Positions 34,907 to 44,769 of a DNA stretch of 64,000 bases are shown one piece after another. A program made the translations under genes and the position numbers. The stretch is from Ruegeria sp. HKCCSA071. GTDB taxonomy: Bacteria; Pseudomonadota; Alphaproteobacteria; Rhodobacterales; Rhodobacteraceae. Positions within the stretch are counted from its first letter, which is position 1, and each line of letters begins with the position of its first letter. Under the pieces are notes generated by a model. The model did not search any database. It saw nothing but the letters and a program-made list of their open reading frames with translations, and had not been told where the DNA came from. The stretch is taken from contig NZ_JAEDOX010000010.1 in the NCBI RefSeq assembly GCF_017872555.1, positions 62,001-126,000 of the forward strand. Direction: 5' to 3'.

Positions 34907-36007
34907 CTATCCCATCAGCCCTAAATTGAACAAACCACGTGGGTCAAACTTCGCGCGCAATCCATTTGTCAGGGTCGAGACGGCCGCGGTCTCCGGTTGA
35001 AAGCGCCCCAGTCGCGCGACTGTTTCTGCATCCGCTCGTACAACTGTCGCGTGGCCAGAAAACACACCTAGACGCGCGCGCAGATCCGTGCCCTTCGGGA
35101 CGCGCAGCCAGACAAGTCCACCGCCCCAGTCAAACAGCAACTGATCCGCTTCAGCACGCGCAGAAACTTCGGCCGCATCTCCGGGTTTTACGGAAAGCCG
35201 CCAGACATCCCCGTCCTGCCCATGAAACGGATGAGCATCGCGGATACCAGCCCAAAGCGTGTCTGCACCTGCTTCCTCTGTAATCTCACCAAACCTAGAC
35301 AGTTCAGCCGTCAATCTGCCTGTGCGATATGCGACCGAGCCCGCGAAACCTTCGACCCTAAGCAGGGCTTTTCCAGCGTCTGGATCATACGCAGCCCCCG
35401 TTACCTCGAACGGAGATCTCAGTGCGGTGGACAGAACCCGAACCGCAGTGCCAGCATCCCGAACCCCAACAGATAATGTTGCCACCCGTTCTGGTTTTGG
35501 AAGCACCTTCAGCGAAACTTCGGTCAAAACTCCTAAAGTACCCCAGGACCCGCCCATCAATTTGACCAGATCGTACCCGGTGACGTTCTTCATCACGCGG
35601 CCACCGTTCTTGATCACCTGCCCGCGCCCATCGACATAGCGTACCCCCAGCAGAAAATCCCGGCAGGCCCCGGCTTGTATCCGTCGCGGGCCCGAAATAT
35701 TGGCCGCGACGACGCCGCCAATGGTCGGTTCACCCTGAGTCCCCAGCAATCCGCGATGATCCATCGGCTCAAACGCGAGGTGCTGACCCTCTGCTTCCAG
35801 CGTCGCCGTGATCTCGGCCAAGGGCGTCCCTGCCCGTGCAACAAGGGTCAGCGCCCCGGGTTCATAAAGCGTGATACCGCGCAAAGCTCCGGTTTCGATT
35901 TCCGCATACGGGCCGGCAATTCCACGCGTCCCGCCTCCGACAATGCGTACAGGGTTTTCCAACCCGGCCACCAGCTTTGCCAGATCGGCCTCAGTCTCAG
36001 GTCTCAT
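34907..36007 (-). CDS. glcE: Glycolate oxidase FAD-binding subunit GlcE
   Basis: A 366-residue FAD_binding_4 protein with the flavin loop VRIVGGGTRG and a long segment typical of GlcE (MKNVTGYDLVKLMGGSWGTLG). The start was set at ATG 36007 (MRPETEADLAKLV); ATG 36016 is an in-frame alternative. It lies between glcD (48 bases upstream) and glcF. Confidence 0.92.
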   Translation of the reverse strand: MRPETEADLAKLVAGLENPVRIVGGGTRGIAGPYAEIETGALRGITLYEPGALTLVARAGTPLAEITATLEAEGQHLAFEPMDHRGLLGTQGEPTIGGVVAANISGPRRIQAGACRDFLLGVRYVDGRGQVIKNGGRVMKNVTGYDLVKLMGGSWGTLGVLTEVSLKVLPKPERVATLSVGVRDAGTAVRVLSTALRSPFEVTGAAYDPDAGKALLRVEGFAGSVAYRTGRLTAELSRFGEITEEAGADTLWAGIRDAHPFHGQDGDVWRLSVKPGDAAEVSARAEADQLLFDWGGGLVWLRVPKGTDLRARLGVFSGHATVVRADAETVARLGRFQPETAAVSTLTNGLRAKFDPRGLFNLGLMG

Positions 36008-36055
36008 TGGCTTCATCTTTTCCAAAGCACTCCGGGGGCAAGGGGCAGCGCCCCC

Positions 36056-37495
36056 TTATTCTGCTGCCATTCGCCGCGGCTCTGACACGTCGAGCGGAAA
36101 CACTTTGGCCGCGTTCAGCAGCCATTTGGGATCGAAAACGTCCTTAACCGCCATCTGCGCATCAAGGTCGGCAGGTGAGTATTGATGCGCCATCAGATCC
36201 CGTTTTTCGATCCCCACACCATGTTCCCCGGTCAGACAGCCGCCCTCGTCAACACACAGCTTCAGGATCTCCGCCCCGAAAGCTTCGCAATTTTCCAGAT
36301 CGCCGGGTTTGTTGGCGTCGAACAGGATCAGCGGATGCATGTTTCCGTCGCCTGCGTGGAACACATTTCCAACCGGCAGCCCGAACTCCTCACTCAGTTC
36401 TCCGATACGACGCAGAACGGTTGGTAAGGCTGACACCGGGATCGTGCCATCCAGACACATGTAATCGTTCAATTGTCCCATGGCGCCAAATGCAGATTTC
36501 CGACCCAACCAGATCTTGGCGCTTTCCTCGGCCGACTGGCTTTCGCGCAATTCAACCGGGTCATGGCGTTTGGCTATCTCGATGATTTTCGAAAGCTGAT
36601 AATCGATTTCAGCGTCAGACCCCTCAACTTCGACGATCAGCAGCGCATGGCAGTCGGGATACCCGGCATGGGCAAAGTTCTCGCAGGCCCTGATGCACAA
36701 TGTATCCATGAACTCGATCGCAACCGGCAATATGCCCGATTTGATGATGTCCGAGACACACTGCCCTGCAACCTCATTGTCATTGAAACCCATCAGGACC
36801 GGTCGCGCGCCCTCGGGCTTGCGAAGAATACGCAACGTGGCCTCGGTCACCACACCCAGCTGGCCTTCAGACCCACAGATGACACCCAACAGGTCCAGAC
36901 CTGGTGCATCCAGATGCGCACCACCAATTTCGACAACGCTGCCATCCATCATGACCATGGTCACGCCCAACAGGTTGTTTGTGGTCACCCCATATTTAAG
37001 GCAATGCGCACCGCCCGAATTCATCGCGATATTGCCCGCGATGGCACAAGCCAGCTGCGAAGACGGATCGGGGGCGTAGAAGAAATCCTCTTCTTCGACC
37101 GCGCCGGTAACGCTTAGATTGGTGCGACCCGTCTGTACTCTGATGAAGCGGTTGTCATAGTCGATTTCCAGCACCTCATTCATCCGTGCGACGCCCAGAA
37201 TGACGCAATCCGCAGTCGGCAAGGCTCCACCGGCCAGCGAAGTACCCGCCCCGCGCGGCACCACAGGCACGTTTTCGTCATGACAAATGCGCAGAACATC
37301 CGAAACCTGCTGTGTGCTTGACGGCAGCACGGCCAGCATTGGCGGGCATCTATAAGCCGTCAAGGCGTCACACTCGTAAGCGCGGGTTTCGGCGGGGTCG
37401 TGGATGATCGCCTCTTCGGGCAGAACCCGCGACAGCCGCGCAACAAGCGCAGATTTCCGGCTCAGAACATCCGGACTTGGCTTTGGCATCTCCAT
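36056..37495 (-). CDS. glcD: Glycolate oxidase catalytic subunit GlcD
   Basis: A 479-residue flavoprotein: FAD-binding domain with VPRGAGTSLAGGALP (about 77-91) and the FAD-oxidase C-terminal domain with HAGDGNMHPLI and GCLTGEHGVGIEKRD. It oxidises glycolate to glyoxylate. It heads the operon glcD-glcE-glcF, preceded by a strong ribosome-binding site (AAAGGAGGAGCG) and a palindromic operator at 37509-37529. No glcC-type regulator gene is in the window. Confidence 0.96.
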   Translation of the reverse strand: MEMPKPSPDVLSRKSALVARLSRVLPEEAIIHDPAETRAYECDALTAYRCPPMLAVLPSSTQQVSDVLRICHDENVPVVPRGAGTSLAGGALPTADCVILGVARMNEVLEIDYDNRFIRVQTGRTNLSVTGAVEEEDFFYAPDPSSQLACAIAGNIAMNSGGAHCLKYGVTTNNLLGVTMVMMDGSVVEIGGAHLDAPGLDLLGVICGSEGQLGVVTEATLRILRKPEGARPVLMGFNDNEVAGQCVSDIIKSGILPVAIEFMDTLCIRACENFAHAGYPDCHALLIVEVEGSDAEIDYQLSKIIEIAKRHDPVELRESQSAEESAKIWLGRKSAFGAMGQLNDYMCLDGTIPVSALPTVLRRIGELSEEFGLPVGNVFHAGDGNMHPLILFDANKPGDLENCEAFGAEILKLCVDEGGCLTGEHGVGIEKRDLMAHQYSPADLDAQMAVKDVFDPKWLLNAAKVFPLDVSEPRRMAAE

Positions 37496-37508
37496 GGCGC
37501 TCCTCCTT

Positions 37509-37529
37509 TTGGTAAAATAATATTACCAA
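37509..37529. promoter_or_regulatory. Palindromic operator upstream of glcDEF (GntR/FadR type)
   Basis: TTGGTAA and TTACCAA arms (7 bp) flank a 7-bp AT core, starting 13 bases before the glcD ATG. TGGT...ACCA palindromes are typical of FadR-subfamily GntR regulators such as GlcC, LldR and PdhR. The position suggests control of glc transcription by an unlinked regulator. Confidence 0.6.
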
Positions 37530-37575
37530 TTTATCGCGCTGGCAAGTTCCCATGCCCGGCCTTACTGTCGCGGTC

Positions 37576-38286
37576 ATGACCTGGATCGAACGTGCCGCTC
37601 TTTTTGCCCCTCTGGACTATGCATCGCTGCTTCTGCTGCTGGTTGCTTGGCTGTGGATCGGGAGGAAAATTGAACATCCGTCACCGCAGAGGCAATCCGT
37701 AGCCCTTATGATGGACGATTATCGGCGCGACTGGATGCGCGAGATGGTGACCCGCCAACCGCGCATGTTTGACGCACAGGTCGTGGCGGCCATGCGGCAG
37801 GGCAGTACATTTTTCGCGTCGACCACGATGATTGCCATCGGGGGTGGGCTGGCCCTGCTGGGCAACACCGAAAGACTGGCAGGCGTCGCAATCGACCTCG
37901 CCATCGGCAGTGCTCCGGCAATGGTCTGGGAGATCAAAATCCTTTTCGTCGTATTGCTGCTGGCTAACGCATTTCTGAAATATGTCTGGGCGCACCGCCT
38001 TTTCGGATATTGCGCCGTGTTGATGGCTGCAGTTCCCAATGACCCCGAAGACCCGCAAACCTATCCTCGCGCCGGTCAGGCGGCCGAGATCTGTGTTACC
38101 GCCGCGCGCAGCTTCAACCGCGGTCTGCGCGCCACCTATTTTGCACTGGCGTCGTTGGCGTGGTTTCTTGGACCTGTCGCGCTATTTTTGGGTACAGCGG
38201 TCACGTTTGGCGTCTTGTATCGGCGCGAGTTCACCTCACACTCGCGGGAAATACTGATGGCCCGAGCGGCCAGCACGGATACGTGA
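37576..38286 (+). CDS. DUF599 family membrane protein
   Basis: A 236-residue protein with about four membrane helices (for example YASLLLLLVAWLWIG, FVVLLLANAFLKYVWAHRLFGYCAV). Pattern and length match DUF599, of unknown function. I chose ATG 37576; an upstream ATG at 37552 adds eight residues. Neither has a clear ribosome-binding site. It diverges from glcD. Confidence 0.75.
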   Translation: MTWIERAALFAPLDYASLLLLLVAWLWIGRKIEHPSPQRQSVALMMDDYRRDWMREMVTRQPRMFDAQVVAAMRQGSTFFASTTMIAIGGGLALLGNTERLAGVAIDLAIGSAPAMVWEIKILFVVLLLANAFLKYVWAHRLFGYCAVLMAAVPNDPEDPQTYPRAGQAAEICVTAARSFNRGLRATYFALASLAWFLGPVALFLGTAVTFGVLYRREFTSHSREILMARAASTDT

Positions 38287-38321
38287 TACCGACACACCGC
38301 CACACTGGTTACACTGGTGCG

Positions 38322-38669
38322 ATGCGATACTTGATTCTCTGCGCCATGTTGGCGAGCCCCGCCCTTGCCGACCCACCAACAATCGAACAGGTCCGCACCA
38401 GTACGAACGGCGAAACATGGCGGTTCGATGTGACGATCCGGCATCCCGACACGGGTTGGGACCATTACGCCGACGGCTGGCGTGTTCTGGATATGGATGG
38501 AAACGAGTTGGGAATGCGCGTCCTGCTCCATCCACACGAAACCGAGCAACCCTTTACCCGCTCTCTGGGCGGGGTGGTCATTCCCGAAGGCATGACTCAG
38601 GTGCAAGTTCAGGCACGGTGCATCGTCGACGGATGGAATGAAGGCACCACAGTGGTCAAACTGGATTGA
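38322..38669 (+). CDS. Small exported protein, unknown function
   Basis: A 115-residue protein with a clear signal peptide (MRYLILCAMLASPALADPP) and a compact beta-rich domain containing RFDVTIRHPDTGWDHYADGW and one Cys late (ARCIVDGWNEG). It lies 35 bases after the DUF599 gene on the same strand. Periplasmic location is inferred from the signal. No family recognised. Confidence 0.72.
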   Translation: MRYLILCAMLASPALADPPTIEQVRTSTNGETWRFDVTIRHPDTGWDHYADGWRVLDMDGNELGMRVLLHPHETEQPFTRSLGGVVIPEGMTQVQVQARCIVDGWNEGTTVVKLD

Positions 38670-38672
38670 CCC

Positions 38673-39158
38673 TCAGAAAATACCCATGGCCAGACCCGCA
38701 CCCAAAGCGGCTCCTGTCTCGCGGCATTGATCCAGCTGGTCTTGCGGGATTGTCTTTTCGGCCAAAATGGCCTCGGGCGTTTGCGCATGGGTGCAGATGA
38801 TCAGCGGAGACTGAACAGCTTTCAATCGCCAACCGGTGGCAATCCGTGCGATCTGACGGGCGGCATTTTCGCCATCTGATCCTGCACAAATCATCTGCGC
38901 ATAGGGTCGGCCTTCTAGTTTTCCCAGCACCGGGTAGTAGCAACGGTCGAAGAATTCCTTCATCTGACCCGAAATTGCCGCCAGATTTTCTGGCGCGCAA
39001 AAGATGTAGCCATCGGCAGCCAATAGATCTTCCGGCCCGGCTTGATCGGCAGGCATAAGCTTTGTGTCAGCCTCACCTCGCGCAGCTTCGGCCGCGGCTT
39101 CGGCCATCTGCCGGGCACCGCCTGTGCGGGAGTGATAAACGATCAGAAGCTGCGCCAT
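38673..39158 (-). CDS. Flavodoxin-like NAD(P)H-dependent reductase
   Basis: A 161-residue flavodoxin-fold protein starting MAQLLIVYHSRTGGARQMAEA, in which the phosphate loop YHSRTGGA binds FMN. It also contains GYIFCAPENLAAISGQMKEFFDRCYY, the NADPH-dependent FMN reductase signature. Function within redox metabolism is unknown. It starts one base after the rlmH stop. Confidence 0.82.
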   Translation of the reverse strand: MAQLLIVYHSRTGGARQMAEAAAEAARGEADTKLMPADQAGPEDLLAADGYIFCAPENLAAISGQMKEFFDRCYYPVLGKLEGRPYAQMICAGSDGENAARQIARIATGWRLKAVQSPLIICTHAQTPEAILAEKTIPQDQLDQCRETGAALGAGLAMGIF

Positions 39159-39159
39159 G

Positions 39160-39630
39160 TCAGACCCGGTGGTAGGGGCCACCTGACAGAATGGTCGCGG
39201 CCCGGTAAAGTTGCTCGGCCAGCATCACACGGACCAGCATATGGGGCCAGACCATCGACCCGAATGAAATGGAAAAATCCGCCTCGGTCCGCAGAACTGG
39301 GTCAATTCCGTCCGCACCACCGATCACAAACGCCAGGTCCTGCCGACCGGCATCGCGCCAATCACCCAGCTTCTTCGCGAAATCGGGCGAGGACATGACC
39401 CGCCCCCGTTCATCCAGCGTGCACAACACTGCCCCTTTGGGCAGGGCCCTACGCAGCAGCGCGGCCTCGGCTGCCATCCCCGCGTTTTTCTTGTCTTCAA
39501 CCTCGATCACCTGCGCAGACCCAAGGCCCAGCGCACGGCCGGTCCGGTCAAATCGGGTCAGGTAATCGTCAAGCAGTGTTTTCTCGGGTCCGGCGCGCAA
39601 TCGCCCGACCGCAACTATGCTGATACGCAT
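39160..39630 (-). CDS. rlmH: 23S rRNA pseudouridine-1915 N3-methyltransferase RlmH
   Basis: A 156-residue SPOUT methyltransferase with the SAM knot motifs [10 protein letters not shown] and the C-terminal [10 protein letters not shown]. It methylates pseudouridine 1915 in helix 69 of 23S rRNA. It follows rsfS by 44 bases, the usual arrangement rsfS-rlmH. Confidence 0.97.
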   Translation of the reverse strand: MRISIVAVGRLRAGPEKTLLDDYLTRFDRTGRALGLGSAQVIEVEDKKNAGMAAEAALLRRALPKGAVLCTLDERGRVMSSPDFAKKLGDWRDAGRQDLAFVIGGADGIDPVLRTEADFSISFGSMVWPHMLVRVMLAEQLYRAATILSGGPYHRV

Positions 39631-39674
39631 GTCTCTCTCGCCTCCGGCCTGTTAATGCAGGCCGGGATAGCGCC

Positions 39675-40034
39675 TCAGTTCGCCGAGGCGCTGCCGCCCT
39701 GAGGCAGCCACATCTTTTCCAGCTGATAGAAATCACGCACTTCGGGGCGGAAGATATGGACGATGACGTCGCCCGTATCGATCAGCACCCAGTCGCCGGT
39801 ATCCTTGCCTTCGACCTTCGAGGTGAAACCGAATTCCTGCTTGATGCGATCCGTCAGCTTTTCCGCCATGGCCGAAACCTGACGAGTCGACCGACCCGAG
39901 GCAATCACCATGTGATCCGCAACCGATGATTTGCCCTGCAGGTTGATCTGCACGACGTCTTCGGCCTTGTCATCGGAAAGTGAGGAAAGGATTCGTTCAA
40001 GCAGCTTGTCGCTGATTGACTGAGAGTGGGCCAT
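39675..40034 (-). CDS. rsfS: Ribosomal silencing factor RsfS
   Basis: A 119-residue protein starting MAHSQSISDKLLERIL, with the DUF143 signature (VADHMVIASGRSTRQVSAMAEKL) and DWVLIDTGDVIVHIF. It binds L14 and blocks subunit joining in starvation. Upstream in-frame codons to 40061 lack family similarity and were left out. A 16-bp GC palindrome lies in the leader near 40117-40132. Confidence 0.94.
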   Translation of the reverse strand: MAHSQSISDKLLERILSSLSDDKAEDVVQINLQGKSSVADHMVIASGRSTRQVSAMAEKLTDRIKQEFGFTSKVEGKDTGDWVLIDTGDVIVHIFRPEVRDFYQLEKMWLPQGGSASAN

Positions 40035-40198
40035 TATGTTGACCCCATCATCGGCGGGCAAACCCGCCTGTGTATGTAGAGACAGGACATAGTCCTCCTT
40101 TGCTGCGCGCCGTGAAACCCCGGCGCCGGGGTACTAATAAGGTAGCAAGGGGAATGCAACATTTCAATGAATGCACGCTGCAGGGCGCACACAGGCGC

Positions 40199-41551
40199 TT
40201 ACTCTGTAATGATCTGTTGCGCAGTTGCGCCGTCCGGCAGCAACCGGATTTCGCGCTGCGGGAAGGGGATCGAGATACCTTCTTCCTTGAATGCGTCCCA
40301 AAGCGCCAGATAGACATTGCCCCTAATATTGGTCAGCCCCTTTGTCGGGTCGCTGATCCAGAACCTCAGCACATAGTCCACGCTGCTGTCACCAAACCCG
40401 GTGATGTGGCAAACCGGTTCATGTTTGCCGCCGCTCAGGACCCGGGCAACCGCCTTTACCGCCCTGATTGCGGTTGCGCGCACTTTATGCGGATCGTCGT
40501 CATAGCTGGTACCAAAATCCAGATCCAATCTCACGAACCGGTCGGAATGAGACCAGTTCACCACCTGGTTGGTTATCAGATCTTCGTTTGGGATCAGGTA
40601 CTCGCGCCCGTCCCGTGTTACGACCGACACATATCGCGCGCCAAGCGAGTTGATCCAACCGAACGTATCCCCCAACGAGATCACGTCGCCCGGCTTGATC
40701 GAGCGGTCCATCAGGATGATGATCCCCGATATCAGGTTCGACACCACTTTTTGCAAACCGAACCCGATACCCACGCCGATGGCGCCGGACAAAAGCGCGA
40801 TGCCGGTCAGATCGAACCCCAAAGTGCGGATCGCAGCCATAAAGACTGCCCCGTAAAGCAAAACCTGTATGCCTTTCGACAGTAGCACCTGCATGGAAGG
40901 TGTTATGTCGTCATTGCTTTGCAATGCGCGTTCGGCTGCGCGCGTACCGATACGGGCCAGTGTCAGCAGGATGCCAATCAGCAATGTGGCCTTGAGAATC
41001 CCAAGGGCCGAAATATGTAGATCCCCGATGGAAATCGCGACTCCATCAAGAAAACCCGCGACATCATCCGTCAGATTCAGCGCGACAAGCGTTGCGTAAA
41101 TCCACATTGCCCATTTGAAAATCCGGCGAAGCGTGCGGTTTTGGACCAGTCTCGCGACCAGTGCTATCGCCAGCCATGCCGCCGCCAACGTAGCTATCAC
41201 CCCTATGATATAGCTGCGCGATGGCCAGGTGAGTTGCTGCATGATCAGATAAATTGCCCAGGAAAGCAGGATGAAGTAGAGCAGCGCCAACCGCCGCATC
41301 AACTGCACCAGAATTCGCAGCCGCCATTTCGGCCATCCTGTACGTGAACGGGCCCAACTATCCCATTTGGACTGAGTCAGAAACTTCAGCAGCAAAGCCA
41401 GCGCCCACAGTAACAGGATGATGAGCAGTTGATATTGTCGCCAGCCTGGCGTGACGATCAGATCAAGCAACTTCTCGAACTGCGCGGAAAAAGCCGCAAC
41501 CATGTTGTTGTAGAGGTCCGTCAGCGTACTGGGGATCAGGTCTTGGTTCAT
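40199..41551 (-). CDS. Mechanosensitive channel, MscS family
   Basis: A 450-residue protein starting MNQDLIPSTLTDLYNN, with AGGAGA six bases upstream. It has about five to six N-terminal helices, then the pore helix and MscS core (ALLSGAIGVGIGFGLQKVVSNLISGIIILMDRSIKPGD and QEYLIPNEDLITNQVVNWSHSD-like segment), and a mixed alpha/beta C-terminal domain. It releases solutes under hypo-osmotic shock. Longer than E. coli MscS (286 aa), close to YnaI/YbdG-type paralogues. Confidence 0.88.
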   Translation of the reverse strand: MNQDLIPSTLTDLYNNMVAAFSAQFEKLLDLIVTPGWRQYQLLIILLLWALALLLKFLTQSKWDSWARSRTGWPKWRLRILVQLMRRLALLYFILLSWAIYLIMQQLTWPSRSYIIGVIATLAAAWLAIALVARLVQNRTLRRIFKWAMWIYATLVALNLTDDVAGFLDGVAISIGDLHISALGILKATLLIGILLTLARIGTRAAERALQSNDDITPSMQVLLSKGIQVLLYGAVFMAAIRTLGFDLTGIALLSGAIGVGIGFGLQKVVSNLISGIIILMDRSIKPGDVISLGDTFGWINSLGARYVSVVTRDGREYLIPNEDLITNQVVNWSHSDRFVRLDLDFGTSYDDDPHKVRATAIRAVKAVARVLSGGKHEPVCHITGFGDSSVDYVLRFWISDPTKGLTNIRGNVYLALWDAFKEEGISIPFPQREIRLLPDGATAQQIITE

Positions 41552-41805
41552 ACACGTCTCCTGCGGGTCAGCTTGGACAGCAATGCGGGGCGATGCAAGC
41601 CTGACACTGGTTTTGAACCTTGATTGCCGGATGGGCGCGGTATATCTGAACCGCATGAGACTCAATGTGGCCCAACTTCAGAATCTGGAAGATCGCGCGC
41701 GCTTGCGTGAACGGTTCTTTGGCGCTGCCCGCACGGTTCTGGCGCGCCTATCCGTCGCCTGAGCCAACTCGCCAGCTATTTCTCATTACATACGGGAGAG
41801 GACCG

Positions 41806-43209
41806 ATGTCCCCCAAGACACTCTATGACAAGATTTGGGACGCCCATGTCGCGCACGAAGCCGATGATGGAACCTGCCTGCTTTATATCGACCGCCATCT
41901 GGTGCACGAAGTTACCAGCCCGCAGGCTTTTGAAGGGCTGCGCATGGCAGGCCGTAAAGTGCGCGCGCCGGAAAAGACCATCGCTGTACCGGACCACAAC
42001 GTGCCGACCACACCGGACCGCATGAACGGGATCGAAAACCCGGAATCACGCATTCAGGTCGAGGCGCTGGACAAGAACGCCAAGGATTTCGGCATTCACT
42101 ACTACCCGGTGAATGACGTGCGCCAGGGCATTGTCCACATCGTTGGCCCGGAACAGGGTTGGACCCTGCCGGGTATGACCGTTGTCTGCGGCGACAGCCA
42201 CACAGCGACTCACGGTGCATTCGGCGCGCTGGCTCACGGCATCGGCACGTCTGAGGTTGAGCATGTTTTGGCCACGCAAACACTAATCCAGAAGAAGTCC
42301 AAGAACATGAAGGTGGAAATCACCGGCAAGTTGCAACCGGGCGTGACCGCCAAGGACATTACTCTGGCTGTGATCGGTGAGACCGGCACTGCTGGCGGTA
42401 CCGGCTATGTCATCGAGTATTGCGGCGAAGCAATCCGTGATCTGTCAATGGAAGGTCGCATGACCGTCTGCAACATGGCGATCGAAGGCGGGGCTCGTGC
42501 CGGTCTGATCGCGCCGGATGAAACAACGTTCGAATATGTCAAAGGCCGCCCGCATGCGCCGAAAGGAGCGCAGTGGGAAGCGGCTCTGACATGGTGGAAA
42601 ACGCTCTTTACTGATGAAGGCGCGCATTTCGACAAGGTTATCACCCTGCGCGGCGAAGACATCGCGCCGGTCGTGACCTGGGGCACCAGCCCCGAGGACG
42701 TTCTACCGATCACCGCAACCGTCCCGAACCCCGAAGATTTCGAAGGTGGCAAAGTCGACGCGGCCCGCCGCTCCATCGAATACATGGGGCTGAAAGCTGG
42801 CCAGAAGCTGAGCGAAGTTGAGATCGACACCGTCTTTATCGGTTCGTGCACCAACGGCCGGATCGAGGACCTGCGGGCCGCCGCCGAGATTCTGAAAGGC
42901 AAAAAGATCAAGGATGGCATACGCGCCATGGTCGTTCCGGGCTCGGGTCTGGTCCGCGCACAGGCCGAAGAAGAAGGTCTGGCGGATATCTTCAAAGAAG
43001 CCGGTTTCGAATGGCGTCTGGCAGGATGTTCGATGTGTCTGGCGATGAATCCCGACCAGTTGCAACCGGGTGAACGCTGCGCCGCGACTTCGAACCGCAA
43101 CTTCGAAGGCCGTCAGGGCCGGGGTGGGCGCACCCACCTGCTAAGCCCGGCAATGGCCGCCGCAGCAGCAATCACAGGACGGCTGACAGACGTTCGTGAA
43201 ATGATGTAA
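41806..43209 (+). CDS. leuC: 3-isopropylmalate dehydratase large subunit
   Basis: A 467-residue aconitase-family protein starting [15 protein letters not shown] with GAGGA upstream. The [4Fe-4S] cysteines are in [12 protein letters not shown] and GCSMCLAM, and the C-terminus [17 protein letters not shown] is typical. With LeuD it converts 2- to 3-isopropylmalate in leucine synthesis. leuD follows after an unrelated HdeD-like gene. Confidence 0.97.
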   Translation: MSPKTLYDKIWDAHVAHEADDGTCLLYIDRHLVHEVTSPQAFEGLRMAGRKVRAPEKTIAVPDHNVPTTPDRMNGIENPESRIQVEALDKNAKDFGIHYYPVNDVRQGIVHIVGPEQGWTLPGMTVVCGDSHTATHGAFGALAHGIGTSEVEHVLATQTLIQKKSKNMKVEITGKLQPGVTAKDITLAVIGETGTAGGTGYVIEYCGEAIRDLSMEGRMTVCNMAIEGGARAGLIAPDETTFEYVKGRPHAPKGAQWEAALTWWKTLFTDEGAHFDKVITLRGEDIAPVVTWGTSPEDVLPITATVPNPEDFEGGKVDAARRSIEYMGLKAGQKLSEVEIDTVFIGSCTNGRIEDLRAAAEILKGKKIKDGIRAMVVPGSGLVRAQAEEEGLADIFKEAGFEWRLAGCSMCLAMNPDQLQPGERCAATSNRNFEGRQGRGGRTHLLSPAMAAAAAITGRLTDVREMM

Positions 43210-43246
43210 GCTACCCTCATAACTGGATATTTGAGGGATTGAAGAC

Positions 43247-43789
43247 ATGAGTGACTGGACAAAATGGCTATTGCTTGGACTTCTGTCCATCGTGTTCGGC
43301 ATCTTTGTGCTGGGCGCACCGGTCGTGGCATCAATTACCGTGACGGTGGTCACAGGTGTATTGCTGCTGATTTCGGGCGCATTGCAGGTTGTCGGCGGCT
43401 TCACCGTCGAGGGGACCGGCAACAAGATACTGTCACTTATCATGGGTGTCGTGATGCTGTTTCTGGGCTGGTCCTTTCTGGATCACCCACTGCAGGGAAC
43501 GCTGACACTGGCGACCGTCTGCCTGATCCTGTTTATGGCTGGCGGCATTGCCCGCGTGATCCTGTCGTTCCAGATGCGCGGAACACAGTATTTCTGGGCG
43601 ACGCTGGTCTCGGGCATCATGTCGATTGTTCTGGCGATCCTGATCTGGCGCTTTGCCGCGATGGATCCTTCGGTGCTGCTGCAATTGCTGGGCATCCTGC
43701 TGGGGATCGAGATGATCTTTAACGGGCTCGGCCTTGTCTTCATGGCGTTCTTCGTCAAGGACGCACCAAAAGAAACGAAACAAGCTTAA
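43247..43789 (+). CDS. HdeD/DUF308 family membrane protein
   Basis: A 180-residue protein with six predicted membrane helices in three hairpins, as in HdeD ([38 protein letters not shown]). HdeD is linked to acid tolerance in enterics; here the role is unknown. It lies between leuC and leuD on the same strand (37 and 41 bases) and is probably co-transcribed. Confidence 0.82.
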   Translation: MSDWTKWLLLGLLSIVFGIFVLGAPVVASITVTVVTGVLLLISGALQVVGGFTVEGTGNKILSLIMGVVMLFLGWSFLDHPLQGTLTLATVCLILFMAGGIARVILSFQMRGTQYFWATLVSGIMSIVLAILIWRFAAMDPSVLLQLLGILLGIEMIFNGLGLVFMAFFVKDAPKETKQA

Positions 43790-43830
43790 CGCGGGGTCTG
43801 GGCACGGCCCTCTCCCGCAGGAGTGTGAAC

Positions 43831-44436
43831 ATGGATAAGTTTGAAAAAGTCCACGGGGTGGCCGCCCCAATGCCGCTGATCAATATCGACACCGATATGA
43901 TCATCCCGAAAGTGCACCTGAAAACAATCAAACGGTCCGGCCTGGGCGTCGTTCTGTTCGACGAGATGCGCTATCACGATGACGGTCAGGAGAATGAAGA
44001 ATTCATCCTGAACAAGCCTGCCTATCGCGAGGCCGAGATTCTGGTTGCAGGCGACAACTTCGGCTGTGGGTCCTCACGCGAACATGCGCCCTGGGCGATC
44101 AAGGATTTCGGCATCAAGGTCGTGATCTCGACCAGTTTTGCCGACATTTTCTTCAACAACTGTTTCAAGAACGGCATTCTGCCGATCGTTGTCGGGGCAG
44201 AACACCACGCGATCCTTATGGATGATGCGCATAAAGGCGAAAACGCCCGCATGACCGTACATCTGGAAGACCAGCAGATCACCACATCGGACGGTGTCGT
44301 GATCGATTTCGAAATCGATCCTCATCGCAAGCACTGCCTGCTGAATGGTCTGGACGATATCGGACTCACGATGGAAAAAGATCATCACATCGACAAGTTC
44401 GAGGATCACGCCAGTCAGGCCCGTCCCTGGGTGTGA
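43831..44436 (+). CDS. leuD: 3-isopropylmalate dehydratase small subunit
   Basis: A 201-residue protein starting [22 protein letters not shown] at 43831, with AGGAG seven bases upstream. The segment [21 protein letters not shown] is the LeuD swivel-domain signature. It pairs with LeuC, encoded 0.6 kb upstream. Confidence 0.97.
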   Translation: MDKFEKVHGVAAPMPLINIDTDMIIPKVHLKTIKRSGLGVVLFDEMRYHDDGQENEEFILNKPAYREAEILVAGDNFGCGSSREHAPWAIKDFGIKVVISTSFADIFFNNCFKNGILPIVVGAEHHAILMDDAHKGENARMTVHLEDQQITTSDGVVIDFEIDPHRKHCLLNGLDDIGLTMEKDHHIDKFEDHASQARPWV

Positions 44437-44769
44437 TTCTGGGGACGAATCTGTGGATACTCAACCTGACGGGGTCGCCAAGGCGGCCCCGCTCGCATTC
44501 TTGGGGTTGATTTTTCGCAAACCACAACATGTGGGTATCAATTTGAGATACACGTCGGATTTGCGTCGAAAATGATGCAATACCGCACCAGTTGCGCCAT
44601 CTTTTTGCCCGAAATCCCGTGTTTTCTGCACCTCGGCTTGAGCAAAATGCCGCTTATCGTTCATGTTGACGCTAAAGAGGCATCCGTCAACGTCAGACGA
44701 AGCGACGGGCACAAGTTGGAAACAAGTCGACAAAGATCGGCTGATCCGGTTTGAAAAAGGGTTCGGATA
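44437..44769 (+). other. 333-base intergenic region with several inverted repeats
   Basis: No convincing gene. A ten-base stem hairpin (44470-44491, CGGGGTCGCC/GGCGGCCCCG) is probably the leuD terminator but has no direct U-run. Downstream are short inverted repeats: CCACA/TGTGG (44522-44534), GTATC/GATAC (44535-44551) and GTTGACG/CGTCAAC (about 44665-44691). The second half is AT-richer and likely holds the promoter of the 44770 gene. Confidence 0.5.

Noticed and set aside
40117..40132. A 16-bp GC palindrome between the mechanosensitive channel and rsfS, considered as a terminator.
   Set aside because: Only a TTT follows on the minus strand; too weak to call.
41655..41762. A 35-codon open frame ([18 protein letters not shown]...) before leuC, considered as a leucine attenuation leader.
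   Set aside because: Leucine codons are not clustered and no terminator/antiterminator pair follows, so a leader-peptide role is unsupported.
44572..44754. A 60-codon open frame in the leuD downstream gap.
   Set aside because: No ribosome-binding site or protein features, and overlapping dyads suggest regulatory DNA.
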